64,000 nt of DNA from contig NW_026519124.1 of the NCBI RefSeq assembly GCF_947347685.1, positions 42,425-106,424 on the forward strand, read 5' to 3'. Below are positions 37,534 through 51,513 of this stretch, in pieces (the first letter of the stretch is position 1; each line of letters begins with the position of its first letter). This DNA is from Pleuronectes platessa. Its lineage: Eukaryota > Chordata > Actinopteri > Pleuronectiformes > Pleuronectidae. The notes under the pieces were generated by a model. That model had not been told where the DNA came from, did no database searches, and saw only the letters and a list, made by a program, of their open reading frames with translations. The translations under genes were made by a program, and so were the position numbers.

Positions 37534-39657
37534 GTGTGCGCCTCCATGTGGGTTACATGCGCAGCAGGAGATGTGCGCTTCAGGAGATGTGTGCCGCAGG
37601 AGATGTACATAGCAGGAGATGTACATAGCAGGAGATGTGCGCCGCAGGCGATATGCGCCACCGGAGATGTGCACCGCAGGAGATGTGCGCCGCAGGAGAT
37701 GTGCAACGCAGGAGATGTGCGCAGCAGGAGATGTGCGCCTCAGGAGATGTGCGCAGCAGGGTGTGTGCACACGTTTTTTTTTATTAATTTGATTTAATAA
37801 TATTTTTTTGTAAATAAATGTTTCATTTATGTGCACCGCAGGGTGTGCGCCGCAAGAAATGTGCACCGCCGGAGATGTGCGCAGCAGGAGATGTGCACCG
37901 CAGGAGATGTGCGCAACAGGAGATGTGTGCCGCAGGAGACGTGCACTGCAGGAGATTTGCGCAGCAGGAGATGTGCACCGCAGGAGATGTGCGCAGCAGG
38001 AGATGTGCACTGCAGGAGATGTGTACGCACAGTTTTTTTAGGAATTTTAGTTAATTATTATTATTTTTTGTAAATAAATGTTTCATTTATGTGCACCTCA
38101 GGAGATTTGCGCAGCAGGAGATGTGCGCCACTGGAGATGTTCACCACAGGAGATGTGCACGCAGGAGATGTGCACGCAGGAGATGTGCGCCGCAGGAGAT
38201 TTACATAGCAGGAGATGAGCACGCAGGAGATGTACATAGCAGGATATGTGCACCACAGGAGATGTCCACCGCAGGAGATGTGCGCAGCAGGAGATGTGCA
38301 CCGCAGGAGATGTGTACACAGGAGATATGCGCCGCAGGAGATGTGCAAGCAGGAGATGTGCAATGCAGGATGTGTGCGCACAGTTTTTTTAGGAATTTGA
38401 GTTAATTATTATTATTTTTTGTAAATAAATGTTTAATTTATTTGCACCGCAGGGTGTGCGACGCAGGATGTACACCGCAGGAGATTTGCGCAGCAGGAGA
38501 TGTGCGCCACTGGAGATGTGCACCGCAGGAGATGTGCACGCAGGAGATGTGCACCGCAGGAGATGTACATAGCAGGAGATGTGCACGCAGGAGATGTGCG
38601 CCGCAGGAGATGTACATAGCAGGAGATGTGCGCCGCAGGCGATATGTGCCACCGGAGGTGTGCACCGCAGGAGATGTGCGCCGCAGGAGATGTGCACGCA
38701 GGAGATGTGCAACGCAGGATATGTGCACGCAGGAGATGTGCGCCTCAGGAGATGTGCGCAGCAGGGTGTGTGCACACGTTTTTTTTATTAATTTGATTTA
38801 ATAATATTTTTTTGTAAATAAATGTTTCATTTATGTGCACCGCAGGGTGTGCGATGCAGGATTTTCACCGCAGGAGATTTGTGTAGCAGGAGATGTGCGC
38901 CACTGGAGATGTGCACCGCAGGAGATATGCACGAAGGAGATGAGTGCCGCAGGAGATGTGTGCCACAGGATGTGTGCGCACAGTTTTTTTAGGAATTTGA
39001 GTTAATTATTATTATTTTTTGTAAATAAATGTTTAATTTATTTGCACCGCAGGGTGTGCGACGCAGGATGTACACCGCAGGAGATTTGCGCAGGAGGAGA
39101 TGTGCGCCACTGGAGATGTGCACCACAGGAGATGTGCACGCAGGAGATGTGCGCCGCAGGAGATGTACATAGCAGGAGATGTGCACGCAGGAGATGTGCG
39201 CCGCAGGAGATGTACATAGCAGGAGATGTGCGCCGCAGGCGATATGCGCAGCAGGAGATGTACATAGCAGGAGATGTGCACGCAGGAGATGTGCGCCGCA
39301 GGAGATGTACATAGCAGGAGATGTGCGCTGCAGGATGTGTGCGCACAGTTTTTTTAGGAATTTGAGTTCATTATTATTATTTTTTGTAAAGAAATGTTTA
39401 ATTTATTTGCACCGGGTGTGCGACGCAGGATGTACACCGCAGGAGATTTGCGCATCAGGAGATGTGCGCCACTGGAGATGTGCACCACAGGAGATGTGCG
39501 CCGGAGGAGATGTGCGCCGCAGGAGATATGCGCACAGTTAAATTATTTATGTGATTTAATAATATTTTTTTTGTAAATGTTTTATTCATGTGCACCACAG
39601 GGTGTGCAACGCAGGATGTGTGACGCAGCAGATTTGCAATGCAGGAGATGTGCGCCG
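37534..39657. repeat. Minisatellite array 9, 2124 bp, class A spacers
   Basis: Standard order with more private changes than arrays 2-8: GTTCACCAC near 38139, GTGCACCGC near 38550, GCGCAGGAGG near 39088, a 3-bp loss giving GCACCGGGTG near 39410, and GGAGATATGCGC near 39525 (shared with array 10). Confidence 0.93.
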
Positions 39658-41835
39658 TATTATTTATATTTCCTCCTTACTGAGAATTCCTTTTATTTCA
39701 TTAACAATTCTGTTTTATTTCGTCTGTATTTAATTTATTATTATTAAGTCATTTCCTTTTTGCTCAGGAAGCGTTCTACCGGTCAAAAAACTTAACAAGT
39801 GAGCCTATTGGTTCAAGGTGAAATAACTGCATGTTATTGGTGTAAAACGGTCTAAGTCCCGCCTCCTCACTCGAGTCAGAGAGGTGCGGTTCAGTGTGGA
39901 GACAGATGGAGCCTGATGAGAAGTTGAAATTACGGAGCGATATTACTGCTACTGGTACTCAATATAATACTGAACAAAGAGAAGTTAGAGTATGTTTGAG
40001 CCCATAACAAGTTTATCAACTACTGAGAGGACCTGGAGAGCAGCTTAGAGCACCGTTTATTCTTTTCTTTTCCCGGTGAGTTACACCTGCTAAATTAGCG
40101 GCCACACGTGGCACAGTAGCAAAATGCTATATGACTTAGCATAGCCTCGTGGTGTTTATGCCATTGAGTGTACTGTAAGATGTTTCATATTTCTTTAGTC
40201 ATAGAGACAAAAGTGGACATTTGTATGTGTAATATGAGTATGTGTGAGTTACATTTAGTACAGAGCTAAGGATTATGTAGCTGAATTTGAGCTTTGAGAT
40301 TAGCTTTCTGTTCATCATTGTGCTGCTTGCATTCACAAATGCAAGGTGTCAGTGTTGTGACAAGAAAATGATTCACATTGCTTTACTTCCGATATTCACA
40401 TATAGTGAGTAATTGATGTTAAGCTGTAGGTTGTTTGCATAATAATCTAACATTCATATTGTTTCACTGCCATTAAAATTGTAATTTAATAGTATTGTTT
40501 ATACTTTAATATTAAGAGTTAATGTTATGATACAACAGTAATCCTTTATTCATGGGTTAAGTACTGAAACGTATTATATGTTGACATTGATCAAATTGAA
40601 CTGTACAGTTAAGAGAATAAGAATATTTGCATATGTTGCTATATAAGCCGTGTTATGTTACACAGGCTGGGTTTTCTGGATACCCTTGAACTTTGAGTTG
40701 GATTGGAATCTCTCCCTGACGAGGGAGATGGCGAGCCACCCGTGTTGAGCACCTGGATTGAGGAGCGCTTCCAGCATTCATCTACCTTGCTGTCAGTGTG
40801 GTAAGACTGTGGGGAGGACCTCAAACGACAGTTGAATCTAGCAGAACTAGGGATGGGCATAATTAATCGACGATCGATTAATTGACCATTAAGAATGTCG
40901 TCGATGAAATCATTTTTTCATCGAGAAATTCGCTAATTACACATTTGACCACGGGGGGCAGTGTTTGAAAAAAACGCCACAGTCCTACTCAGTTACCTGC
41001 GACTTGCTGCGAGTTACCGTGTAGTTCCATTTCCAAAATAAACATGAAGAGGTCACGGCAAAGTGTTGCGTGGGACCATTTTGAGTTAAAAAAGGACTTG
41101 GTTCACTGCCAACACTGCGAAGCTATCCCAGAGGCTGCGGGAGACAAGGAGCCTGCGTTGTCTGACACGGACGAGGGGAGCACTAACACCGGAATCACAG
41201 TAATGTGAGTTACTGGTTATTTTTATGAAGCTTTCTCGACTCGGTACCTTGTCTGATAGTTTTGAGTTACATTTGGCAAAACCTGTCAGACCTAAGTATT
41301 ATATATTTGTAGTTGTTGTTTAACATTACGTTTTTTTAAATTATTATTATTTTATTTTGGAGGAAAAAAAAAACGAGGGTCAGTTGTGTTTAGTAGCACC
41401 GGCTTCTAGCTGTCGGCTCCGCTGCTTAAGATTACGGCAGCGCATATTTTGCTCATCTTGTAATAAAGATCTCAATGAGGAAACATCACTGCATTTTAAT
41501 GTAGCTTATAAATAGTGAATTTTTGAACTTGAAAATATTAATGATTAATCGAAAATTCGTCATTAACTCTCCCGACGATCGACGAAGACAATTTAATCGA
41601 ACGCCCATCCCTAAGCAGAACATCCTATTTTTTGAGGATTACTTTTATTTTCTGGGTGCACCCATTTCAAAAGACATTTCTAATTTTACTAAACTGAATG
41701 CCGGCAATGTTGTAAATATTTTGTGTGTTAATACAATTGTTTTCATTTAAACCTAACTCTGTGTTCTGTTTGCTCATTGTGGTGTCTGATTCCTGTTAAT
41801 TACTCCTCCCTACGAATCTTGGTTATACTGGTCCA
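39658..41835. repeat. Macrosatellite core, copy 10
   Basis: Exon remnant ATG at 39906, hAT at 40848-41613. A 2-bp deletion (GAGTATGTGTGAG near 40238) and GAAACG (about 40567) are both shared with copy 11. Confidence 0.9.
40848..41613 (+). mobile_element. Non-autonomous hAT transposon, copy 10
   Basis: 766 bp with intact termini and target duplication. It carries TTGCTCATC. Confidence 0.88.
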
Positions 41836-44743
41836 GTGTGCGCCTCCATGTGGGTTACATGCGCAGCAGGAGATGTGCGCTTCAGGAGATGTGTGCCGCA
41901 GGAGATGTACATAGCAGGAGATGTACATAGCAGGAGATGTGCGCCGCAGGCGATATGCGCCACCGGAGATGTGCACCGCAGGAGATGTGCGCCGCAGGAG
42001 ATGTGCAACGCAGGAGATGTGCGCAGCAGGAGATGTGCGCCTCAGGAGATGTGCGCAGCAGGGTGTGTGCACACGTTTTTTTTTATTAATTTGATTTAAT
42101 AATATTTTTTTGTAAATAAATGTTTCATTTATGTGCACCGCAGGGTGTGCGCCGCAAGAAATGTGCACCGCCGGAGATGTGCGCAGCAGGAGATGTGCAC
42201 CGCAGGAGATGTGCGCAACAGGAGATGTGTGCCGCAGGAGACGTGCACTGCAGGAGATTTGCGCAGCAGGAGATGTGCACCGCAGGAGATGTGCGCAGCA
42301 GGAGATGTGCACTGCAGGAGATGTGTACGCACAGTTTTTTTAGGAATTTTAGTTAATTATTATTATTTTTTGTAAATAAATGTTTCATTTATGTGCACCT
42401 CAGGAGATTTGCGCAGCAGGAGATGTGCGCCACTGGAGATGTGCACCACAGGAGATGTGCACGCAGGAGATGTGCACGCAGGAGATTTACATAGCAGGAG
42501 ATGAGCACGCAGGAGATGTACATAGCAGGATATGTGCACCGCAGGAGATGTGTACACAGGAGATATGCGCCGCAGGAGATGAGTGCCGCAGGAGATGTGT
42601 ACACAGCAGATATGCGCCGCAGGAGATGTGCGCCACAGGATGTGTGCGCACAGTTTTTTTAGGAATTTGAGTTAATTATTATTATTTTTTGTGAATAAAT
42701 GTTTCATTTATGTGCACCGCAGGGTGTGCGACGCAGGATGTTCACCGCAGGAGATTTCCGCAGCAGGAGATGTGCGCCACTGGAGATGTGCACCGCAAGA
42801 GATGTGCACGCAGGAGATGTGCACTTAGGAGATGTGCGCTGCAGGAGATATGCGCCGCAGGAGATGTGCACGCAGGAGATGTGCGCCGCAGGCGATATGC
42901 GCAGCAGGAGATGTACATAGCAGGAGATGTGCGCCACAGGAGATGTGCGCAGCATGAGATGTGCGCCTCAGGAGATGTGCGCAGCAGGGTGTGTGCACAC
43001 GTTTTTTTTATTAACTTGATTTAATAATATTTTTTTGTAAATAAATGTTTCATTTATGTGCACCGCAGGGTGTGCGACGCAGGATGTACACCGCAGGAGA
43101 TTTGCGCAGCAGGAGATGTGTGCCACTGGAGATGTGCACCGCAGGAGATGTGCACGCAGGACATTTGCGCCGCAGGAGATGTACATAGCAGGAGATGTGC
43201 ACGCAGGAAACGTGCACTGCAGGAGATTTGCGCAGCAGGAGATGTGCAAAGCAGGAGATCTGCACCGCAGGAGATGTGCGCAGCAGGAGATGTGCACCGC
43301 AGGAGATCTGCACCGCAGGAGATGTGCGCAGCAGGAGATGTGCACCGCAGGAGATGTGCACGCAGAAGATGTGCGCCGCAGGAGATGTGCGCCGCAGGAG
43401 ATTTACATAGCAGGAGATGAGCACTTAGGAGATGTACATAGCAGGATATGTGCACCGCAGGAGATCTGCACCGCAGGAGATGTGCGCAGCAGGAGATGTG
43501 CACCGCAGGAGATGTGCACCGCAGGAGATGTGCACGCAGAAGATGTGCGCCGCAGGAGATGTGCGCCGCAGGAGATTTACATAGCAGGAGATGAGCACTT
43601 ATGAGATGTACATAGCAGGATATGTGCACCACAGGAGATGTCCACCGCAGGAGATGTGCGCAGCAGGAGATGTGCACCGCAGGAGATGTGTACACAGGAG
43701 ATATGCGCCGCAGGAGATGTGCGCCACAGGATGTGTGCGCACAGTTTTTTTAGGAATTTGAGTTAATTATTATTATTTTTTGTGAATAAATGTTTCATTT
43801 ATGTGCACCGCAGGGTGTGCGACGCAGGATGTTCACCGCAGGAGATTTCCGCAGCAGGAGATGTGCGCCACTGGAGATGTGCACCGCAAGAGATGTGCAC
43901 GCAGGAGATGTGCACTTAGGAGATGTGCGCTGCAGGAGATGTGCGCCGCAGGAGATGTGCACGCAGGAGATGTGCGCCATCGGAGATGTGCACCGCAGGA
44001 GACGTGCACTGCAGGAGATTTGCGCAGCAGGAGATGTGCACCGCAGGAGATGTGCGCAGCAGGAGATGTGCACTGCAGGAGATGTGTACGCACAGTTTTT
44101 TTAGGAATTTTAGTTAATTATTATTATTTTTTGTAAATAAATGTTTCATTTATGTGCACCTCAGGAGATTTGCGCAGCAGGAGATGTGCGCCACTGGAGA
44201 TGTGCACCACAGGAGATGTGCACGCAGGAGATGTGCACGCAGGAGATGTGCGCCGCAGGAGATTTACATAGCAGGAGATGAGCACGCAGGAGATGTACAT
44301 AGCAGGATATGTGCGCCGCAGGCGATATGCGCAGCAGGAGATGTACATAGCAGGAGATGTGCACGCAGGAGATGTGCGCCGCAGGAGATGTACATAGCAG
44401 GAGATGTGCGCTGCAGGATGTGTGCGCACAGTTTTTTTAGGAATTTGAGTTCATTATTATTATTTTTTGTAAAGAAATGTTTAATTTATTTGCACCGCAG
44501 GGTGTGCGACGCAGGATGTACACCGCAGGAGATTTGCGCATCAGGAGATGTGCGCCACTGGAGATGTGCACCGCAGGAGATGTGCGCCGGAGGAGATGTG
44601 CGCCGCAGGAGATATGCGCACAGTTAAATTATTTATGTGATTTAATAATATTTTTTTTGTAAATGTTTTATTCATGTGCACCACAGGGTGTGCAACGCAG
44701 GATGTGTGACGCAGCAGATTTGCAATGCAGGAGATGTGCTCCG
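41836..44743. repeat. Minisatellite array 10, expanded to 2908 bp
   Basis: It starts in the standard way to about 42400, then departs. New blocks at 42380-44130 include spacers with GTGAATAAATG in place of GTAAATAAATG (about 42690 and 43781) and monomers absent from standard arrays (GCACTTAGGAG, GCAGAAGATG, GATTTCCGCAGC). It rejoins the standard order by about 44400. These variant blocks reappear in array 11, 5.4 kb to the right. The expansion accounts for the 5086-bp spacing of cores 10 and 11. Confidence 0.92.
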
Positions 44744-46921
44744 TATTATTTATATTTCCTCCTTACTGAGAATTCCTTTTATTTCATTAACAATTCTGTT
44801 TTATTTCGTCTGTATTTAATTTATTATTATTAAGTCATTTCCTTTTTGCTCAGGAAGCGTTCTACCGGTCAAAAAACTTAACAAGTGAGCCTATTGGTTC
44901 AAGGTGAAATAACTGCATGTTATTGGTGTAAAACGGTCTAAGTCCCGCCTCCTCACTCGAGTCAGAGAGGTGCGGTTCAGTGTGGAGACAGATGGAGCCT
45001 GATGAGAAGTTGAAATTACGGAGCGATATTACTGCTACTGGTACTCAATATAATACTGAACAAAGAGAAGTTAGAGTATGTTTGAGCCCATAACAAGTTT
45101 ATCAACTACTGAGAGGACCTGGAGAGCAGCTTAGAGCACCGTTTATTCTTTTCTTTTCCCGGTGAGTTACACCTGCTAAATTAGCGGCCACACGTGGCAC
45201 AGTAGCAAAATGCTATATGACTTAGCATAGCCTCGTGGTGTTTATGCCATTGAGTGTACTGTAAGATGTTTCATATTTCTTTAGTCATAGAGACAAAAGT
45301 GGACATTTGTATGTGTAATATGAGTATGTGTGAGTTACATTTAGTACAGAGCTAAGGATTATGTAGCTGAATTTGAGCTTTGAGATTAGCTTTCTGTTCA
45401 TCATTGTGCTGCTTGCATTCACAAATGCAAGGTGTCAGTGTTGTGACAAGAAAATGATTCACATTGCTTTACTTCCGATATTCACATATAGTGAGTAATT
45501 GATGTTAAGCTGTAGGTTGTTTGCATAATAATCTAACATTCATATTGTTTCACTGCCATTAAAATTGTAATTTAATAGTATTGTTTATACTTTAATATTA
45601 AGAGTTAATGTTATGATACAACAGTAATCCTTTATTCATGGGTTAAGTACTGAAACGTATTATATGTTGACATTGATCAAATTGAACTGTACAGTTAAGA
45701 GAATAAGAATATTTGCATATGTTGCTATATAAGCCGTGTTATGTTACACAGGCTGGGTTTTCTGGATACCCTTGAACTTTGAGTTGGATTGGAATCTCTC
45801 CCTGACGAGGGAGATGGCGAGCCACCCGTGTTGAGCACCTGGATTGAGGAGCGCTTCCAGCATTCATCTACCTTGCTGTCAGTGTGGTAAGACTGTGGGG
45901 AGGACCTCAAACGACAGTTGAATCTAGCAGAACTAGGGATGGGCATAATTAATCGACGATCGATTAATTGACCATTAAGAATGTCGTCGATGAAATCATT
46001 TTTTCATCGAGAAATTCGCTAATTACACATTTGACCACGGGGGGCAGTGTTTGAAAAAAACGCCACAGTCCTACTCAGTTACCTGCGACTTGCTGCGAGT
46101 TACCGTGTAGTTCCATTTCCAAAATAAACATGAAGAGGTCACGGCAAAGTGTTGCGTGGGACCATTTTGAGTTAAAAAAGGACTTGGTTCACTGCCAACA
46201 CTGCGAAGCTATCCCAGAGGCTGCGGGAGACAAGGAGCCTGCGTTGTCTGACACGGACGAGGGGAGCACTAACACCGGAATCACAGTAATGTGAGTTACT
46301 GGTTATTTTTATGAAGCTTTCTCGACTCTGTACCTTGTCTGATAGTTTTGAGTTACATTTGGCAAAACCTGTCAGACCTAAGTATTATATATTTGTAGTT
46401 GTTGTTTAACATTACGTTTTTTTAAATTATTATTATTTTATTTTGGAGGAAAAAAAAAACGAGGGTCAGTTGTGTTTAGTAGCACCGGCTTCTAGCTGTC
46501 GGCTCCGCTGCTTAAGATTACGGCAGCGCATATTTTGCTCATCTTGTAATAAAGATCTCAATGAGGAAACATCACTGCATTTTAATGTAGCTTATAAATA
46601 GTGAATTTTTGAACTTGAAAATATTAATGATTAATCGAAAATTCGTCATTAACTCTCCCGACGATCGACGAAGACAATTTAATCGAACGCCCATCCCTAA
46701 GCAGAACATCCTATTTTTTGAGGATTACTTTTATTTTCTGGGTGCACCCATTTCAAAAGACATTTCTGATTTTACTAAACTGAATGCCGGCAATGTTGTA
46801 AATATTTTGTGTGTTAATACAATTGTTTTCATTTAAACCTAACTCTGTGTTCTGTTTGCTCATTGTGGTGTCTGATTCCTGTTAATTACTCCTCCCTACG
46901 AATCTTGGTTATACTGGTCCA
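44744..46921. repeat. Macrosatellite core, copy 11
   Basis: Exon remnant ATG at 44992, hAT at 45934-46699. It shares the 2-bp deletion (about 45325) and GAAACG with copy 10. Private changes are G to T at 46329 and an A to G near 46768. Confidence 0.9.
45934..46699 (+). mobile_element. Non-autonomous hAT transposon, copy 11
   Basis: 766 bp with intact termini and target duplication. Private G to T at 46329. Confidence 0.88.
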
Positions 46922-47319
46922 GTGTGCGCCTCCATGTGGGTTACATGCGCAGCAGGAGATGTGCGCTTCAGGAGATGTGTGCCGCAGGAGATGTACATAG
47001 CAGGAGATGTACATAGCAGGAGATGTGCGCCGCAGGCGATATGCGCCACCGGAGATGTGCACCGCAGGAGATGTGCGCCGCAGGAGATGTGCAACGCAGG
47101 AGATGTGCGCAGCAGGAGATGTGCGCCTCAGGAGATGTGCGCAGCAGGGTGTGTGCACACGTTTTTTTTTATTAATTTGATTTAATAATATTTTTTTGTA
47201 AATAAATGTTTCATTTATGTGCACCGCAGGGTGTGCGCCGCAAGAAATGTGCACCGCCGGAGATGTGCGCAGCAGGAGATGTGCACCGCAGGAGATGTGC
47301 GCAACAGGAGATGTGTGCC

Positions 47320-50300
47320 GCAGGAGACGTGCACTGCAGGAGATTTGCGCAGCAGGAGATGTGCACCGCAGGAGATGTGCGCAGCAGGAGATGTGCACTG
47401 CAGGAGATGTGTACGCACAGTTTTTTTAGGAATTTTAGTTAATTATTATTATTTTTTGTAAATAAATGTTTCATTTATGTGCACCTCAGGAGATTTGCGC
47501 AGCAGGAGATGTGCGCCACTGGAGATGTGCACCACAGGAGATGTGCACGCAGGAGATGTGCACGCAGGAGATGTGCGCCGCAGGAGATTTACATAGCAGG
47601 AGATGAGCACGCAGGAGATGTACATAGCAGGATATGTGCACCACAGGAGATGTCCACCGCAGGAGATGTGCGCAGCAGGAGATGTACACCGCAGGAGATG
47701 TGTACACAGGAGATATGCGCCGCAGGAGATGTGCAAGCAGGAGATGTGCAATGCAGGATGTGTGCGCACAGTTTTTTTAGGAATTTGAGTTAATTATTAT
47801 TATTTTTTGTAAATAAATGTTTCATTTATGTGCACCTCAGGAGATTTGCGCAGCAGGAGATGTGCGCCACTGGAGATGTGCACCACAGGAGATGTGCACG
47901 CAGGAGATTTACATAGCAGGAGATGAGCACGCAGGAGATGTACATAGCAGGATATGTGCACCGCAGGAGATGTGTACACAGGAGATATGCGCCGCAGGAG
48001 ATGAGTGCCGCAGGAGATGTGTACACAGCAGATATGCGCCGCAGGAGATGTGCGCCACAGGATGTGTGCGCACAGTTTTTTTAGGAATTTGAGTTAATTA
48101 TTATTATTTTTTGTGAATAAATGTTTCATTTATGTGCACCGCAGGGTGTGCGACGCAGGATGTTCACCGCAGGAGATTTCCGCAGCAGGAGATGTGCGCC
48201 ACTGGAGATGTGCACCGCAAGAGATGTGCACGCAGGAGATGTGCACGCAGGAGATGTGCGCTGCAGGAGATATGCGCCGCAGGAGATGTGCACGCAGGAG
48301 ATGTGCGCCGCAGGCGATATGCGCAGCAGGAGATGTACATAGCAGGAGATGTGCGCCACAGGAGATGTGCGCAGCATGAGATGTGCGCCTCAGGAGATGT
48401 GCGCAGCAGGGTGTGTGCACACGTTTTTTTTATTAACTTGATTTAATAATATTTTTTTGTAAATAAATGTTTCATTTATGTGCACCGCAGGGTGTGCGAC
48501 GCAGGATGTACACCGCAGGAGATTTGCGCAGCAGGAGATGTGTGCCACTGGAGATGTGCACCGCAGGAGATGTGCACGCAGGACATTTGCGCCGCAGGAG
48601 ATGTACATAGCAGGAGATGTGCACGCAGGAAACGTGCACTGCAGGAGATTTGCGCAGCAGGAGATGTGCAAAGCAGGAGATCTGCACCGCAGGAGATGTG
48701 CGCAGCAGGAGATGTGCACCGCAGGAGATCTGCACCGCAGGAGATGTGCGCAGCAGGAGATGTGCACCGCAGGAGATGTGCACGCAGAAGATGTGCGCCG
48801 CAGGAGATGTGCGCCGCAGGAGATTTACATAGCAGGAGATGAGCACTTAGGAGATGTACATAGCAGGATATGTGCACCGCAGGAGATCTGCACCGCAGGA
48901 GATGTGCGCAGCAGGAGATGTGCACCGCAGGAGATGTGCACCGCAGGAGATGTGCACGCAGAAGATGTGCGCCGCAGGAGATGTGCGCCGCAGGAGATTT
49001 ACATAGCAGGAGATGAGCACTTAGGAGATGTACATAGCAGGATATGTGCACCACAGGAGATGTCCACCGCAGGAGATGTGCGCAGCAGGAGATGTGCACC
49101 GCAGGAGATGTGTACACAGGAGATATGCGCCGCAGGAGATGTGCGCCACAGGATGTGTGCGCACAGTTTTTTTAGGAATTTGAGTTAATTATTATTATTT
49201 TTTGTGAATAAATGTTTCATTTATGTGCACCGCAGGGTGTGCGACGCAGGATGTTCACCGCAGGAGATTTCCGCAGCAGGAGATGTGCGCCACTGGAGAT
49301 GTGCACCGCAAGAGATGTGCACGCAGGAGATGTGCACTTAGGAGATGTGCGCTGCAGGAGATGTGCGCCGCAGGAGATGTGCACGCAGGAGATGTGCGCC
49401 ATCGGAGATGTGCACCGCAGGAGACGTGCACTGCAGGAGATTTGCGCAGCAGGAGATGTGCACCGCAGGAGATGTGCGCAGCAGGAGATGTGCACTGCAG
49501 GAGATGTGTACGCACAGTTTTTTTAGGAATTTTAGTTAATTATTATTATTTTTTGTAAATAAATGTTTCATTTATGTGCACCTCAGGAGATTTGCGCAGC
49601 AGGAGATGTGCGCCACTGGAGATGTGCACCACAGGAGATGTGCACGCAGGAGATGTGCACGCAGGAGATGTGCGCCGCAGGAGATTTACATAGCAGGAGA
49701 TGAGCACGCAGGAGATGTACATAGCAGGATATGTGCACCACAGGAGATGTCCACCGCAGGAGATGTGCGCAGCAGGAGATGTGCACCGCAGGAGATGTGT
49801 ACACAGGAGATATGCGCCGCAGGAGATGTGCAAGCAGGAGATGTGCAATGCAGGATGTGTGCGCACAGTTTTTTTAGGAATTTGAGTTAATTATTATTAT
49901 TTTTTGTAAATAAATGTTTCATTTATGTGCACCTCAGGAGATTTGCGCAGCAGGAGATGTGCGCCACTGGAGATGTGCACCACAGGAGATGTGCACGCAG
50001 GAGATTTACATAGCAGGAGATGAGCACGCAGGAGATGTACATAGCAGGATATGTGCACCGCAGGAGATGTGTACACAGGAGATATGCGCCGCAGGAGATG
50101 AGTGCCGCAGGAGATGTGTACACAGGAGATATGCGCCGCAGGAGATGTGCGCCACAGGATGTGTGCGCACAGTTTTTTTAGGAATTTGAGTTAATTATTA
50201 TTATTTTTTGTGAATAAATGTTTCATTTATGTGCACCGCAGGGTGTGCGACGCAGGATGTTCACCGCAGGAGATTTCCGCAGCAGGAGATGTGCGCCACT

Positions 50301-51513
50301 GGAGATGTGCACCGCAAGAGATGTGCACGCAGGAGATGTGCACTTAGGAGATGTGTGCTGCAGGAGATATGCGCCGCAGGAGATGTGCACGCAGGAGATG
50401 TGCGCCGCAGGCGATATGCGCAGCAGGAGATGTACATAGCAGGAGATGTGCGCCACAGGAGATGTGCGCAGCATGAGATGTGCGCCTCAGGAGATGTGCG
50501 CAGCAGGGTGTGTGCACACGTTTTTTTTATTAACTTGATTTAATAATATTTTTTTGTAAATAAATGTTTCATTTATGTGCACCGCAGGGTGTGCGACGCA
50601 GGATGTACACCGCAGGAGATTTGCGCAGCAGGAGATGTGTGCCACTGGAGATGTGCACCGCAGGAGATGTGCACGCAGGACATTTGCGCCGCAGGAGATG
50701 TACATAGCAGGAGATGTGCACGCAGGAAACGTGCACTGCAGGAGATTTGCGCAGCAGGAGATGTGCAAAGCAGGAGATCTGCACCGCAGGAGATGTGCGC
50801 AGCAGGAGATGTGCACCGCAGGAGATCTGCACCGCAGGAGATGTGCGCAGCAGGAGATGTGCACCGCAGGAGATGTGCACGCAGAAGATGTGCGCCGCAG
50901 GAGATGTGCGCCGCAGGAGATTTACATAGCAGGAGATGAGCACTTAGGAGATGTACATAGCAGGATATGTGCACCGCAGGAGATCTGCACCGCAGGAGAT
51001 GTGCGCAGCAGGAGATGTGCACCGCAGGAGATGTGCACCGCAGGAGATGTGCACGCAGAAGATGTGCGCCGCAGGAGATGTGCGCCGCAGGAGATTTACA
51101 TAGCAGGAGATGAGCACTTAGGAGATGTACATAGCAGGATATGTGCACCACAGGAGATGTCCACCGCAGGAGATGTGCGCAGCAGGAGATGTGCACCGCA
51201 GGAGATGTGTACACAGGAGATATGCGCCGCAGGAGATGTGCGCCACAGGATGTGTGCGCACAGTTTTTTTAGGAATTTGAGTTAATTATTATTATTTTTT
51301 GTGAATAAATGTTTCATTTATGTGCACCGCAGGGTGTGCGACGCAGGATGTTCACCGCAGGAGATTTCCGCAGCAGGAGATGTGCGCCACTGGAGATGTG
51401 CACCGCAAGAGATGTGCACGCAGGAGATGTGCACTTAGGAGATGTGCGCTGCAGGAGATGTGCGCCGCAGGAGATGTGCACGCAGGAGATGTGCGCCATC
51501 GGAGATGTGCACC
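47320..51513. repeat. Secondary tandem duplication, 2097-bp period, two copies (third partial)
   Basis: Landmarks repeat at exactly 2097 bp: the GTAAATAAATG/TGCACCTCAGG junction at about 47470, 49567 and 51664; the shortened block at 47817 and 49914; GTGAATAAATG spacers near 48113 and 50210, and near 49204 and 51301. Few single-base differences separate the copies (GCACGCAGG at about 48244 versus GCACTTAGG at about 50341; ACACAGCAG versus ACACAGGAG), so the duplication is recent. Confidence 0.85.

Noticed and set aside
48478..49188. 236-codon open frame with AGDV/RRRC repeats (also at 50575-51285), and 213-codon antisense frame at 48476-49117
   Set aside because: Longest frames in the window, but wholly inside the expanded minisatellite and overlapping antisense frames of similar length; repetition of the frame is due to the 2097-bp duplication.
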